DNA from: UBA1141 sp963665155
Lineage (GTDB): Bacteria > Chloroflexota > Dehalococcoidia > Lucifugimonadales > UBA3495
NCBI GenBank assembly: GCA_963665155.2
Contig: OY761986.2
Span: 2,170,001-2,234,000, forward strand
DNA length: 64,000 bases
Direction: 5' to 3'
In this document: positions 26,203 through 35,039 of the stretch, in pieces
Layout of the letters: each line of letters begins with the position of its first letter
How positions within the stretch are numbered: the first letter of the stretch is position 1
Translations under genes and position numbers: made by a program
Notes under the pieces: model-generated
The model's database searches: none
What the model was told of the DNA's origin: nothing
What the model saw: the letters and a program-made list of their open reading frames with translations, nothing else

Positions 26203-28063
26203 AACTCCGGCCGAAAAGTACCCTGACCTAGGCTGTCCCGATATACTGGGCAAGAGATTTAATAAATGGGTGTGGGAGGTTGAGGATGCTGGGAGTACGG
26301 TCGGCGCAACGAGGGCTGCTGGAAGCGGATCACCTGTACCTGGACTATGTGGGCCGGGGCTCCTTCTATGGCTTCCTGGCCTCCCTGCGGGGACAGCTAT
26401 TTCGAGACGAAGAGTTCGCCGAGCTATATTGCCCAGACAATGGCCGGGATAGCGTGCCCCCAAGTCTGGTGGCCACTGCGCTGTTGTTGCAAGCCTACGA
26501 CAAAGTCAGCGACGCCGAAGCCAAACAGCGGGCGGATTTTGATATCCGGTGGAAGGTGGCGTTGGGGATTGAGGTGGAGGACCGGCCCTTTGCCAAGAGC
26601 ACGCTGCAGCTGTTTCGAGCCCAGCTGATCCTCCACGACCGGGTGCGGGCCGTCTTTCAGCGCAGCCTCCAATTCGCCCGGCAGACCGGATACCTGAAAG
26701 GACGCCGGATGAAGGTGGCGGTAGACACCACCTACATTCTGGGCCGAGGGGCGGTCAAGGACACCTACAACTTGCTGGCCGACGGCATAGTCCAGGTAGT
26801 GCGGGCGCTTTCGGACCTGGATGGGACGCGGCCCGAGGAATGGGCCTTGAGACACGGTCTGGAACTCTACTTTGGCTCCAGTGTGAAGGGAGAGGCAGAG
26901 ATTGACTGGGACAACCAGAAAGAGCGGCAAGCCTTACTGCAGAAGATAGTAGCCGATGCCGACCTGGTGTTGGAGCTGGCCCGTCAGGTCCAGGGTCAGT
27001 TCCCCGAGGAGAGCCCCCAGCGCCAGGGTATAGTGGAAGCGGCGGAGTTGCTGGGGCAACTGTTACTGCAGGATGTGGAACGCCAGGAGGATGGCCCAGC
27101 CCTGAAGGATGGGGTAAGCCGGGACCGCATCCCTTCGGTACACGACCCGGAGATGCGCCACGGCCGTAAAAGCAGCAGCAAACGCTTCGACGGACATAAG
27201 GCTGCGGTGGTGGTGGATACCGATTCCCAACTGGTGACCGCGGTAGACATCCTGCCCGGCAATGCCGGTGACAACACTGGAGTCCTGGAACTGGTGGAGC
27301 AGAGTGAGGAGAACACGGGCATAGCGGTGGAGGAGACTATCGGGGATGCGGCCTATGGGGATGGCGGGACGCGGCAGGCCTTTGCCGATGCTGGTCGGAC
27401 TCTAATAGCCAAGGTGCCGGGTCGCCCTAATAAGGCCTGCTTCCCCAAGGAGGACTTCCAGATCGACTTGGAGGCAGGAACCTGCACCTGCCCAGCCGGT
27501 AATGTTACCCACACCCTGCGGACCTTCGGCACCCGGACCAACCGGTTGGGTCGGACCTACCTGGCCCGGAGTTTCCAATTCGACCCGGCGGTCTGCGGCG
27601 TATGCCCCCTGCGGTCCCAGTGCGTGGCGGCGCGGTACGGGGCGGGACGCACCGTAGCCCTGCATCCCCAAGAGGCGCTCTTGCAACAAGCCCGGGACTT
27701 CCAGCGGAGTGAGGGCTTTGCTGAATACCGTAGGCTGCGCCAGGCGGCCGAGCATCGCCTGGCGCGGCTGGCGCAACTGGGGGTCCGCCAATCTCGCTAC
27801 TTCGGCCGAGCCAAGACCCGATTCCAACTACTCATGGCGGCCACGGTGGCCAACCTGACCCTGGTGGCTACCAAGATGGGGATGATATCTCCGGCTCCAG
27901 GCTCCTCTCACGATAAACCGGACCAGCAAGCCCCAGGGTCGCCCATCGTTACTACCCAATTCATATTGGCCGCAGCCAACTGGGTCACTCTTAGCCTCAG
28001 ACTTACAGTCCACTGGTTATCCTCCACGCCATCCCGTCACAGCAGGGCTTTTCAGCCGGGTTT
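26203..28063 (+). mobile_element. IS1182-like insertion sequence, 1861 bp
   Basis: The ends are defined by the interrupted VOC gene and by imperfect terminal inverted repeats. The left end begins AACTCCGGCCGAAAAG and the right end, reversed, begins AAACCCGGCTGAAAAG, with 13 of 16 bases equal. Both sides are flanked by CTAG (26199-26202 and 28064-28067), read as a 4-bp target duplication. It carries one transposase gene. Confidence 0.9.
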
Positions 28064-28067
28064 CTAG
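26286..28067 (+). CDS. IS1182-family-like DDE transposase
   Basis: The product of about 593 residues resembles IS1182/IS4-type transposases. An N-terminal helical domain contains VPPSLVATALLLQAYDKVSDAEA. DTTYILGRGAVKDTYNLLADG carries the first catalytic Asp, and a Cys-rich insert (CTCPAGNVTH, CGVCPLRSQCVA) is typical of the group. The ATG at 26286 follows a GGAGG-like site. The reading frame runs through the right inverted repeat, and its TAG stop lies entirely in the target CTAG copy. The gene appears intact. Confidence 0.9.
   Translation: MLGVRSAQRGLLEADHLYLDYVGRGSFYGFLASLRGQLFRDEEFAELYCPDNGRDSVPPSLVATALLLQAYDKVSDAEAKQRADFDIRWKVALGIEVEDRPFAKSTLQLFRAQLILHDRVRAVFQRSLQFARQTGYLKGRRMKVAVDTTYILGRGAVKDTYNLLADGIVQVVRALSDLDGTRPEEWALRHGLELYFGSSVKGEAEIDWDNQKERQALLQKIVADADLVLELARQVQGQFPEESPQRQGIVEAAELLGQLLLQDVERQEDGPALKDGVSRDRIPSVHDPEMRHGRKSSSKRFDGHKAAVVVDTDSQLVTAVDILPGNAGDNTGVLELVEQSEENTGIAVEETIGDAAYGDGGTRQAFADAGRTLIAKVPGRPNKACFPKEDFQIDLEAGTCTCPAGNVTHTLRTFGTRTNRLGRTYLARSFQFDPAVCGVCPLRSQCVAARYGAGRTVALHPQEALLQQARDFQRSEGFAEYRRLRQAAEHRLARLAQLGVRQSRYFGRAKTRFQLLMAATVANLTLVATKMGMISPAPGSSHDKPDQQAPGSPIVTTQFILAAANWVTLSLRLTVHWLSSTPSRHSRAFQPGF
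28064..28067. repeat. Right target-site duplication CTAG
   Basis: The right copy of the 4-bp direct repeat. It also supplies the transposase stop codon and lies at an Asp-Pro-Arg junction of the split VOC gene. Confidence 0.75.
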
Positions 28068-28341
28068 GGTCGCTGAGCCAGAGCCGAAGGTCCCCATGGG
28101 ACACGATAGCGAAAGGCCCGAAATTCTCTTCAAGAGAAAACCCCAGTTTCTGAGTATAAAAAGCTATGGCATCGCCAATGTCGCTTACAAAGTATCTGAT
28201 GTTAGCCATAATTGGACCCTCTACATTGGGCGGACTTGAAGATTCCCCGGCTTTCCGTTGATTCGAGATGAGGAGGTATAAGGTCTGGTATATTATCTCC
28301 TGTGACTAAACCCGGCATCTAAGAACAGGCAGGAGGCTCCT

Positions 28342-29121
28342 GTGGAGTATACCAACATCAAACTGGGAAAAGAAAACTTGGTGGCCACTATTCGATTGAA
28401 CCGGCCCGACGCGATGAACGCGTTGAGCCCAGGCATGATGGAAGATTTATCTTCTGCAGTTACCGAGGTAGAACAGGATGGCGGAATCAAAGCCCTGGTA
28501 ATCCGGGGAGAAGGCCGCGCCTTTTGCGCTGGGGCCGACCTTCCCTACTTTGAGACTGCGTTCGCCGACCCGCCGACCCTTGCCCTTGTGCTACAGCGGA
28601 TGAACAATGTCCTCTTCAAGCTGGAAGCTTTGCCCATTCCGGTTATTGCCGTGGTCCACGGCTTTGCCTTGGCTGGCGGATTGGAGCTTATGATGGCCTG
28701 CGACATGGTCATAGCCGCCGAGGACGCCCGCATAGGCGACCAGCACGTTAACTTCGGTCTCATGCCCGGCGGAGGCTCTACCCAGAGGCTGCCCAGGCGA
28801 CTAGGTATGCAGCGGGCCATGGAGCTTCTGACCACCGGTCGCTGGCTGAACGGCATAGAGGCGGTGGAATGGGGTCTGGCGCTGCGGGCGGTCCCCAGCG
28901 AAGACTTGGATGACGAATTGGCAAAGTTGCTGATCCCTTTGCGCACCAAAAGCAGGCCGGGCCTGGGCTGGATTAAATCTGTCACAGTGAGAGGGCAGGA
29001 ACTGGATTTGCGGGACGGTGTCGCCTTGGAGACCTTGGCTTTCGCCCAGTACGTACTCACGTCCTCACATCCATCCGAGGGCATTCAAGCCTTCAAAGAA
29101 AAGCGCCAGCCAGAGTTTTAG
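28342..29121 (+). CDS. Enoyl-CoA hydratase/isomerase family protein
   Basis: The 259-residue protein starts at GTG preceded by AGGAGG. Crotonase motifs are clear: RLNRPDAMNALSPGMM, GRAFCAGADLPYF and the oxyanion-hole segment VHGFALAGGLELMMACD, followed by INFGLMPGG-like sequence. A Glu in the GLELMMACD segment may be catalytic. Substrate specificity cannot be assigned. Confidence 0.9.
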   Translation: MEYTNIKLGKENLVATIRLNRPDAMNALSPGMMEDLSSAVTEVEQDGGIKALVIRGEGRAFCAGADLPYFETAFADPPTLALVLQRMNNVLFKLEALPIPVIAVVHGFALAGGLELMMACDMVIAAEDARIGDQHVNFGLMPGGGSTQRLPRRLGMQRAMELLTTGRWLNGIEAVEWGLALRAVPSEDLDDELAKLLIPLRTKSRPGLGWIKSVTVRGQELDLRDGVALETLAFAQYVLTSSHPSEGIQAFKEKRQPEF

Positions 29122-29266
29122 ACCGCCGAAATTCGCCGCAAGGCAACCAATGCGCTATGATAGATCCAGTGCCTAAGCTTGCCTTCCTACCGCGAAATTG
29201 GATGGGAAGCTTGCCCATTAGATAAGCCGGGGCCTTAAATTGCCCCCGACCCGTTAGGTTTTAGAA

Positions 29267-30154
29267 TTGATAATCAAGGACATATTGGACTCCACGCGGA
29301 CCATTTCTTGCGAGTTTTTCCCTCCTAAAACCGCCGAGGGGATGGATGTCGTTTTTCGAGCCGTTGACCGTCTGAAACCGTTCTGTCCCGACTTTGTGTC
29401 GGTTACCTACGGGGCGGGAGGTTCAACCCGTGCCTTTACCGAGGAAATTGTGACCCGGATCAAGACCGAGGCCAATCTGGAGGTTATGGCCCACCAGACC
29501 TGTGTCGGTCAAACCGAAGAAGAGGTCCATAACTCCTTGGTCAGGTTGGAAGCTGCCGGTATCGAAAATGTGATTGCCCTCAGGGGCGACATGCCCCGAG
29601 TGGAAAGTGGCGGTGATTCGGTTAATAGTGGCTTCAGTCATGCTTCGCACCTTATTGGGCACATCCGCGGCAACTTCAAATTTGGTGTCGCCGCCGCTTG
29701 CTACCCGGAAGGGCATACCGAGTCGATTGACATGAATGCGGATATCGAGCATACCAAGTTAAAAGTTAATCTCGGCGCTGACTTTCTGATTACCCAGTTG
29801 TTTTATAACAACAATGACTATTTTGAATTCGTTGACCGGGCCCAGAAATCGGGCATCGACGTTCCGATAATCCCTGGCATATTGCCCATTTTGAGCACCA
29901 ACCAAGTCCGCCGGTTTACGACATTGTGCGGAGCCAAAATTCCCGAAGCATTAGACCAGCGGCTTGAACAATTCATCGACGATGACAACGCCGTTCGAGA
30001 GATCGGCGTTGAGCACGCCACTCGACAAGTGCAGGAATTGTGGGACGCCAATGTGCCTGGGGTCCATTTCTATGTACTCAACCGGAGCTATTCGGTGTCT
30101 AAAATCCTGACGAACCTGGAACTGCGAGGTCACGGTGCTAATCCTGAGGTGTAA
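29267..30154 (+). CDS. metF: Methylenetetrahydrofolate reductase
   Basis: MetF reduces 5,10-methylene-THF to 5-methyl-THF for methionine synthesis. The 295-residue protein opens with a TTG start. It shows SCEFFPPKTAEG (catalytic Glu), SVTYGAGGSTR, MAHQTC and ALRGDMPR, then QLFYNNNDYFEF. Length matches the bacterial FAD-type enzyme. The 145-base gap upstream shows no riboswitch I can identify. Confidence 0.95.
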   Translation: MIIKDILDSTRTISCEFFPPKTAEGMDVVFRAVDRLKPFCPDFVSVTYGAGGSTRAFTEEIVTRIKTEANLEVMAHQTCVGQTEEEVHNSLVRLEAAGIENVIALRGDMPRVESGGDSVNSGFSHASHLIGHIRGNFKFGVAAACYPEGHTESIDMNADIEHTKLKVNLGADFLITQLFYNNNDYFEFVDRAQKSGIDVPIIPGILPILSTNQVRRFTTLCGAKIPEALDQRLEQFIDDDNAVREIGVEHATRQVQELWDANVPGVHFYVLNRSYSVSKILTNLELRGHGANPEV

Positions 30155-30282
30155 CTACGTTTAATGTCCGGTGTACACCAATTCTGGCGTCTGCATAAAG
30201 CCCGGGACGAGACCTGCATGTTGGTTGCTAAATTCTTCACTGGCTTCAGACTGGAACCGGTATAGCGGTTGGTGACGGGAGT

Positions 30283-30681
30283 ATGGAAAAGTCCCACCCG
30301 ACAATGAACCTAGGCACCGGCGTCGACATTATTGAGATATTCAGGATAGCCGGGGTTTTCCAGCGTTATGGCCAGCGCTTCTTGGACCGAATTTACACCC
30401 CAGAAGAGATTGCCTACTGCCGTGGCCGGGCACCCAACCTGGCTGGCCGCTTTGCTGCCAAAGAAGCCGTAATGAAAGCCTTGGGAACCGGCGTTCGCGG
30501 TGTTGGCTGGAAGGATATAGAGGTTACCCGCCAAGAGAGCGGAGCCCCCTCCATTTTGCTCCACGGAAGGGCCAAGAGCCGCGCCCAACGTGTTGGCGTG
30601 TGTGATATCTCCGTAAGTATGTCCCACTCCCGTGATTATGCTGTAGCATTCGTCGTTGTCCAGCGTCAGCCAGCGTCGTGA
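30283..30681 (+). CDS. acpS: Holo-[acyl-carrier-protein] synthase
   Basis: AcpS transfers phosphopantetheine to acyl carrier protein. The protein of about 132 residues has the family motifs GTGVDIIEI (metal-binding Asp), GRFAAKEAVMKALGTG and SMSHSRDYAVA. An ATG at 30304 is an alternative start that would give the more usual short N-terminus. Its stop overlaps the GTG start of nnr by four bases. Confidence 0.93.
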   Translation: MEKSHPTMNLGTGVDIIEIFRIAGVFQRYGQRFLDRIYTPEEIAYCRGRAPNLAGRFAAKEAVMKALGTGVRGVGWKDIEVTRQESGAPSILLHGRAKSRAQRVGVCDISVSMSHSRDYAVAFVVVQRQPAS

Positions 30682-32336
30682 TCGAATTCGGCGTGCCTCA
30701 AGGAACCAACCCCAAGGTAGTAACCGTCGCCCAAATGGTCGCCTTGGAGCAAGCATCCGAGCGTCACGGGGTCAGCTCGGACACCCTCATGGAAAATGCC
30801 GGGCTCGCTGTTGCCCAAGCCGGTCGCCGGTTGCTGGGCGGTATGATTGCCGCGGTCCCGGTGCTGGTCCTGGTTGGTCCGGGAAACAATGGGGCGGATG
30901 GCTTGGTGGCGGCCCGTCACCTGCAACGTTGGGGTGCAAGGTTGACAGCTTACATGGTCGCCGAAAGGCGATCCCCGGACCCCAAGATGGACCTGGCCTT
31001 GGGATATGGAATTGAAGTGGCCCGCTACTCCGCAGACTCGGAGTTGACCCAACTGGATGGCCTGTTAAGCCGGTCTCGTTTAATAATTGACGCCGTCCTG
31101 GGTACTGGCAACTCTCGCCCCATGACCGGTCCGGTGGGTGCGGTGATGCTTAGATTGAGCCAGAACCGGACGCGGTCGTCAACAGCCAAGGTATTGGCGT
31201 TGGACTTGCCCAGCGGTCTTAACGCAGACTCCGGTGCGGTGGACCCGGCCTGTCCGGTTGTCGACGTCACCGTTGCGTTGGGAAGGCCCAAAGCCGGCCT
31301 GCTGGTTTTCCCCGGCGCAGCCCATGTGGGCGAGTTGGAGATTGCCGATATTGGTCTCCCCAAAGACTTGGCGGAAGACGAGGCCATCAACCTTGAGTTG
31401 CTGACTCCGGGATGGGTCGGTCAGCGTTTGCCCACTCGACCGCCGAACTCCCATAAAGGCACCTTTGGTCATGCGCTGGTGGTTGCGGGTTCCTCGAACT
31501 ACGTTGGAGCAGCATTCTTGGCGTCACAAGCCGCCGTCCGGGTGGGCGCCGGGCTGGTTACCCTTGCGACGCCCCGAAGCGTTTACCCCATAGCCGCCAG
31601 TAAGCTAACCGAAGCCATCCATATGCCTTTGCCCGAGGATGACGACGGGCGTGTGACGGGCGCTGGCGCTGAATTGATTAAAAACAATCTGGGCCGTTAT
31701 AGCGCAACGTTGGTTGGTTGCGGTCTGGGGTTTTCCACCGGAACAAAGGAATTCTTGGCAGAGTTGCTACTTAGTCGAACACCAACGGACCAACCGGCTA
31801 CCAGACCGGTAATCATAGATGCCGACGGCCTCAACAATCTGTCGCAATTTGGAGATTGGTGGCGCCGATTGGCCCAGCCAGCGGTGGTGACGCCACACCC
31901 CGGTGAGATGGCGACTTTGACCGGTTTGTCCACTTCCGAGTTGCAGATGGACCGTGCGGGGTTCGCACGCCGCTGGGCGTCCCATTGGGGCGTTACCGTC
32001 GCGCTGAAGGGGGCCTATACGGTTGTCGCCGCACCCGGTGATGCTAACGCTGAGGGAATTGTCCGGGTAGCGCCGTTCTCCAATCCCGGCTTGGCTTCGG
32101 GAGGCACTGGAGACGTGCTGAGCGGCATCATTGTCGGGTTGATGGCGCAGGGTCTTTCGCCCAACGAAGCCACCTGCTGCGGCGTCTTCCTTCACGGACA
32201 TGCGGGCGAAAGCGTCCGGAGGCGGCTGGGAGATTCGGGCATGGTCGCCTCGGATTTACTCGATGAGTTGCCGGGTAGTTTGAACCATCTCCGTCGGGTT
32301 GGCGCAGGGCAAATCCAGCACCAACATTCTTGGTGA
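30678..32336 (+). CDS. nnr: Bifunctional NAD(P)H-hydrate epimerase/dehydratase
   Basis: This enzyme repairs hydrated NADH and NADPH. The 552-residue product joins an N-terminal epimerase domain (LMENAGLAVAQ, GPGNNGADGLVAARHL) to a C-terminal ADP/ATP-dependent dehydratase domain (KGTFGHALVVAGS, VVTPHPGEMATLTG, NPGLASGGTGDVLSG). It overlaps acpS by four bases in GTGA, a common bacterial pairing. No damage is seen. Confidence 0.94.
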   Translation: MIEFGVPQGTNPKVVTVAQMVALEQASERHGVSSDTLMENAGLAVAQAGRRLLGGMIAAVPVLVLVGPGNNGADGLVAARHLQRWGARLTAYMVAERRSPDPKMDLALGYGIEVARYSADSELTQLDGLLSRSRLIIDAVLGTGNSRPMTGPVGAVMLRLSQNRTRSSTAKVLALDLPSGLNADSGAVDPACPVVDVTVALGRPKAGLLVFPGAAHVGELEIADIGLPKDLAEDEAINLELLTPGWVGQRLPTRPPNSHKGTFGHALVVAGSSNYVGAAFLASQAAVRVGAGLVTLATPRSVYPIAASKLTEAIHMPLPEDDDGRVTGAGAELIKNNLGRYSATLVGCGLGFSTGTKEFLAELLLSRTPTDQPATRPVIIDADGLNNLSQFGDWWRRLAQPAVVTPHPGEMATLTGLSTSELQMDRAGFARRWASHWGVTVALKGAYTVVAAPGDANAEGIVRVAPFSNPGLASGGTGDVLSGIIVGLMAQGLSPNEATCCGVFLHGHAGESVRRRLGDSGMVASDLLDELPGSLNHLRRVGAGQIQHQHSW

Positions 32337-32717
32337 AGCGCATAACCTGCATAGCCGGAAGGTCGCTATCGATCATCAACATGTAGCCAAACTTGGCATC
32401 AAAAACACCGCTGAACGGCTTCCATTTACTGTCCTTATGCTATAATTTTAACCAAGCTTTGGCTTCTTTTACTCTCTTGCCCTTCCTAGAGCACTGATCG
32501 GGAGCCTGGATTTGACCGGCCTTACAGAGCGGCCTGCCAGGTCACAAATATGGGCCAAGGTCCATAATGGCTCAATATTTTAGAAATTTGATGTTAAGCC
32601 AAATACATGTATATCCTCGGATCAAAATTTGCCGAATCTTTGGACTAGGCACCTGGGTTCGGGGACCATATAGTTGGGCTCAGAGACCAGAAAACCGGGT
32701 CCGGAGGTAGACACCCA
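32337..32717. other. Intergenic gap before the HEAT-repeat gene
   Basis: No gene is supported in these 381 bases. A TATAAT box lies at 32441-32446 in an AT-rich run but lacks a good -35 at the right distance. The start of the HEAT gene is about 270 bases further on. Confidence 0.5.
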
Positions 32718-33632
32718 ATGCCGCTGGAAGAATTTCTGGAAACCCTGGCTACGGAGCCCGGCGCCAGCGAGTTTGTCGAACTCTCCGATCTCTCGCCCGC
32801 AGAATTGGGAATATTTGCCCGGACCTGGTTCAGCATCGGTATCGAGCATCAGCGTTCGATCATCGCCACTTTGGCGGAACTGGCAGAGCAAAACCCGGAG
32901 TTCGACTTTAACGCCGTCTTCAAAATGTGCTTGAAAGGCGACGACGAAACAGTCCTTGCAACCGCTATGGAAGGTCTTTGGGAAGTTGAGGACCGGTCCA
33001 TCGTATCCAACCTTATCCAGATTCTTGAATCGGACAAAAGCACCCAGACACGTTCCTCCGCAGCCAACGCCTTGGGCAAATTCAGTGTTCTGGTACAGGA
33101 AGGGAAGATGCTTCCCAAAGACCGGGAGGCCATCTACGAAAGCCTGCTGGAGGTCTTGGCCGATGAGGATGAGCCAGTAGAGATCCGCCGCCGGTGTTTG
33201 GAGGCTGTCGCGCCCTTCAACACCGACGAAATTCGGATGCAGCTCACTTCGGCATATGAAGGCGACGACCTCATGCTTAAGTCGAGTTCGATATTCGCTA
33301 TGGGCCGTACGGGTGAGATAGGTTGGTTGCCGGTGCTCATCAAAGAACTCCAAAACTCCGCGCCATCTATCAGGTACGAAACAGCCAATGCTTGCGGCGA
33401 GTTGGGTGAAGAGGATGCAGTGCCCCATTTGGTGTCGTTGTTGGACGATGATGATTACCAGGTGCAATTAGCCGGTATCAGTGCCCTGGGAAGGATAGGC
33501 GGGCCCCTGGCGAAGAAAGTCCTGGTCCACTGCGTAAATGAAGGTGACGCTGTCCTGGAGGACGCCGCCCGGGCAGAGCTTGAAAACATTGAGTTCCTGG
33601 AAGACCCAATGGCTTTCACATCGGACATTTAG
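32718..33632 (+). CDS. HEAT-repeat protein
   Basis: The 304-residue acidic protein is built of helical repeats of about 30-35 residues. Examples are RSSAANALGKF, IRRRCLEAVAPF, LKSSSIFAMGRTGE, IRYETANACGELGEE and VQLAGISALGRIGG. This is the HEAT/PBS-lyase-like scaffold that usually binds other proteins. There is no signal peptide, so it is cytoplasmic. The partner is not known. Confidence 0.85.
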   Translation: MPLEEFLETLATEPGASEFVELSDLSPAELGIFARTWFSIGIEHQRSIIATLAELAEQNPEFDFNAVFKMCLKGDDETVLATAMEGLWEVEDRSIVSNLIQILESDKSTQTRSSAANALGKFSVLVQEGKMLPKDREAIYESLLEVLADEDEPVEIRRRCLEAVAPFNTDEIRMQLTSAYEGDDLMLKSSSIFAMGRTGEIGWLPVLIKELQNSAPSIRYETANACGELGEEDAVPHLVSLLDDDDYQVQLAGISALGRIGGPLAKKVLVHCVNEGDAVLEDAARAELENIEFLEDPMAFTSDI

Positions 33633-33731
33633 CTTTCAGGTTGTTTAGGCTGGTGCGAGCTTTCTCCGGGTCTGTCATAAATATTCGTTGCCACTGCCCC
33701 ATTGCCTCCGTAAACGTTGTTCACATGCGTA

Positions 33732-34184
33732 ATGGGAGTGAGTGCCGCTTTGGAACAACTAACTGACGCCCAAGCCCGTTGGTTAAGGGAGTCCCCGGTC
33801 GGGCATATGGCCACCGCCGACGCCTCGGGAGCACCCCACGTTATTCCCGTTTGCTACGTTTTCGATGGCCGGTTTGTCTATTCGGTTCTGGACAAAAAGC
33901 CCAAGTCCGTTTCCCTGACCCGGTTGCGGCGCGTCAGAAACATAAAAGACAATCCCAGAGCCTCTCTGGTGGTGGACCACTATGAAGACGATTGGGAGCG
34001 CTTGGGCTACGTGTTGGTGACCGGTCGAGCGGCCCTGTTGGTGGATGGCGGCGAGCGGGTTGAAGCCGTGCGGCTGCTCCGGGAGAAATACCCTCAGTAC
34101 CGGACCATGGACGTGGATGAAAACCCGGTAATCAAAATTACCCCGGATCGGATTGTCGGCTGGGGCATGGTTCCCGCAGAGTAG
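33732..34184 (+). CDS. PPOX-class flavin/F420-dependent oxidoreductase
   Basis: The protein of about 150 residues has a split-barrel pyridoxamine-phosphate-oxidase fold. VGHMATADASGAPHVIPVCY is the typical first strand pair, followed by KPKSVSLTRLRRVRNIKDNP and DRIVGWG at the end. Relatives use F420 or flavin. I take the ATG at 33732; a TTG at 33717 is also in frame. Confidence 0.82.
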   Translation: MGVSAALEQLTDAQARWLRESPVGHMATADASGAPHVIPVCYVFDGRFVYSVLDKKPKSVSLTRLRRVRNIKDNPRASLVVDHYEDDWERLGYVLVTGRAALLVDGGERVEAVRLLREKYPQYRTMDVDENPVIKITPDRIVGWGMVPAE

Positions 34185-34295
34185 GGAGTTTAGGCGGCGA
34201 TCCCCCGTTTGGCGTCTGTGCCGCACCGTCGCTTGACACTCCCCAAGGGTGCCACCTACACTTGCTCCGCACATGAGCGTAGGTGTTGAGAATCT

Positions 34296-34853
34296 TTGAC
34301 GCAAGAGATAGATCGAGCCCCTGTTTATGATTGGGACATGGCCCAAATCGGCGATGCGTCCCCGCCCCATGTGGTCCAGGCTACCCCAGAATTTATCGGC
34401 GAGTTCTGCAACGTAGCCCGGTATGAAAATCCGGTCTACACCAGCCGGGCTGCCGCCGGGGAATCGGGTTTGCCCGGTGGAGTCGCTCCCCCCGCCATGA
34501 TTTTGGCTTTGGCTCCTCTTGATCTAACAGCACTGGCGTCAGCCAAGGGATGTGTTCTTCCGTTTGTAACAAGCACGGTAGAGTCTGGCACCGCCGCAAC
34601 CACAGTACAGACTGGAACTAATGCGGCAGCAGTCGATGTGGCCGCATCCGGCCCTTCAGCAGTTTCTCCTTCTAAACTTTCCATAAAGTTTAAGGGCGTC
34701 ATGATCGTACCGGGCGATGAGGTCACCAGTGTCACTACCACGGAAAATAAGTCCAAGGACCAGTCTGGCTCCTATATTTGTTTCCGGGTCACTGCCCACA
34801 ACCAAAAGAGCGAGCCCGTGGTTGAATATTTTCAGACCTTCTCCTGGCAGTAG
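34296..34853 (+). CDS. MaoC-like hot-dog domain protein
   Basis: The 185-residue protein begins at TTG. Its shape fits a single MaoC-like or N-terminal hydratase hot-dog domain: QATPEFIGEFCNVARYENPVY, then GLPGGVAPPAMILALAP, and a final strand-rich half. The family usually hydrates enoyl-CoA thioesters. The match is by overall pattern and the catalytic Asp/His pair is not clear, so activity is uncertain. Confidence 0.6.
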   Translation: MTQEIDRAPVYDWDMAQIGDASPPHVVQATPEFIGEFCNVARYENPVYTSRAAAGESGLPGGVAPPAMILALAPLDLTALASAKGCVLPFVTSTVESGTAATTVQTGTNAAAVDVAASGPSAVSPSKLSIKFKGVMIVPGDEVTSVTTTENKSKDQSGSYICFRVTAHNQKSEPVVEYFQTFSWQ

Positions 34854-35039
34854 ACGGGCATGCTTCATAATACGGAATTGCGCTAATGATTTGCGGATGG
34901 TAACCGGAATATATAAGTTGGCGAACAGGCCCGTAGCCTTGGTACTATGGTCTGACATTCCCTGCCGAAAAATTCTCCACCGCCTATAAACCGGCACCCA
35001 CGGACTATTCCCAACAAGATATTTGCTGAGAGGTATCGA

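Larger units (their letters stand above)
25979..28209 (-). pseudogene. VOC protein gene split by an insertion sequence
   Basis: The N-terminal half (28209 down to 28064) reads MANIRYFVSDIGDAIAFYTQ and reaches LWLSDP. The C-terminal half (26202 down to 25979) continues with TSAAQPMTDGSIPEPGGWNR and ends in EDPSGNPIEL. Removing the element and one CTAG copy rejoins the halves in frame as a 121-residue VOC protein of normal length (366 bases with stop). The gene was intact before insertion and has gained no other visible damage, so the insertion is probably recent. Confidence 0.93.

Noticed and set aside
29122..29266. A SAM or SAH riboswitch before metF
   Set aside because: No conserved SAM-I, SAM-II or SAH core could be recognised; only weak partial stems are visible.
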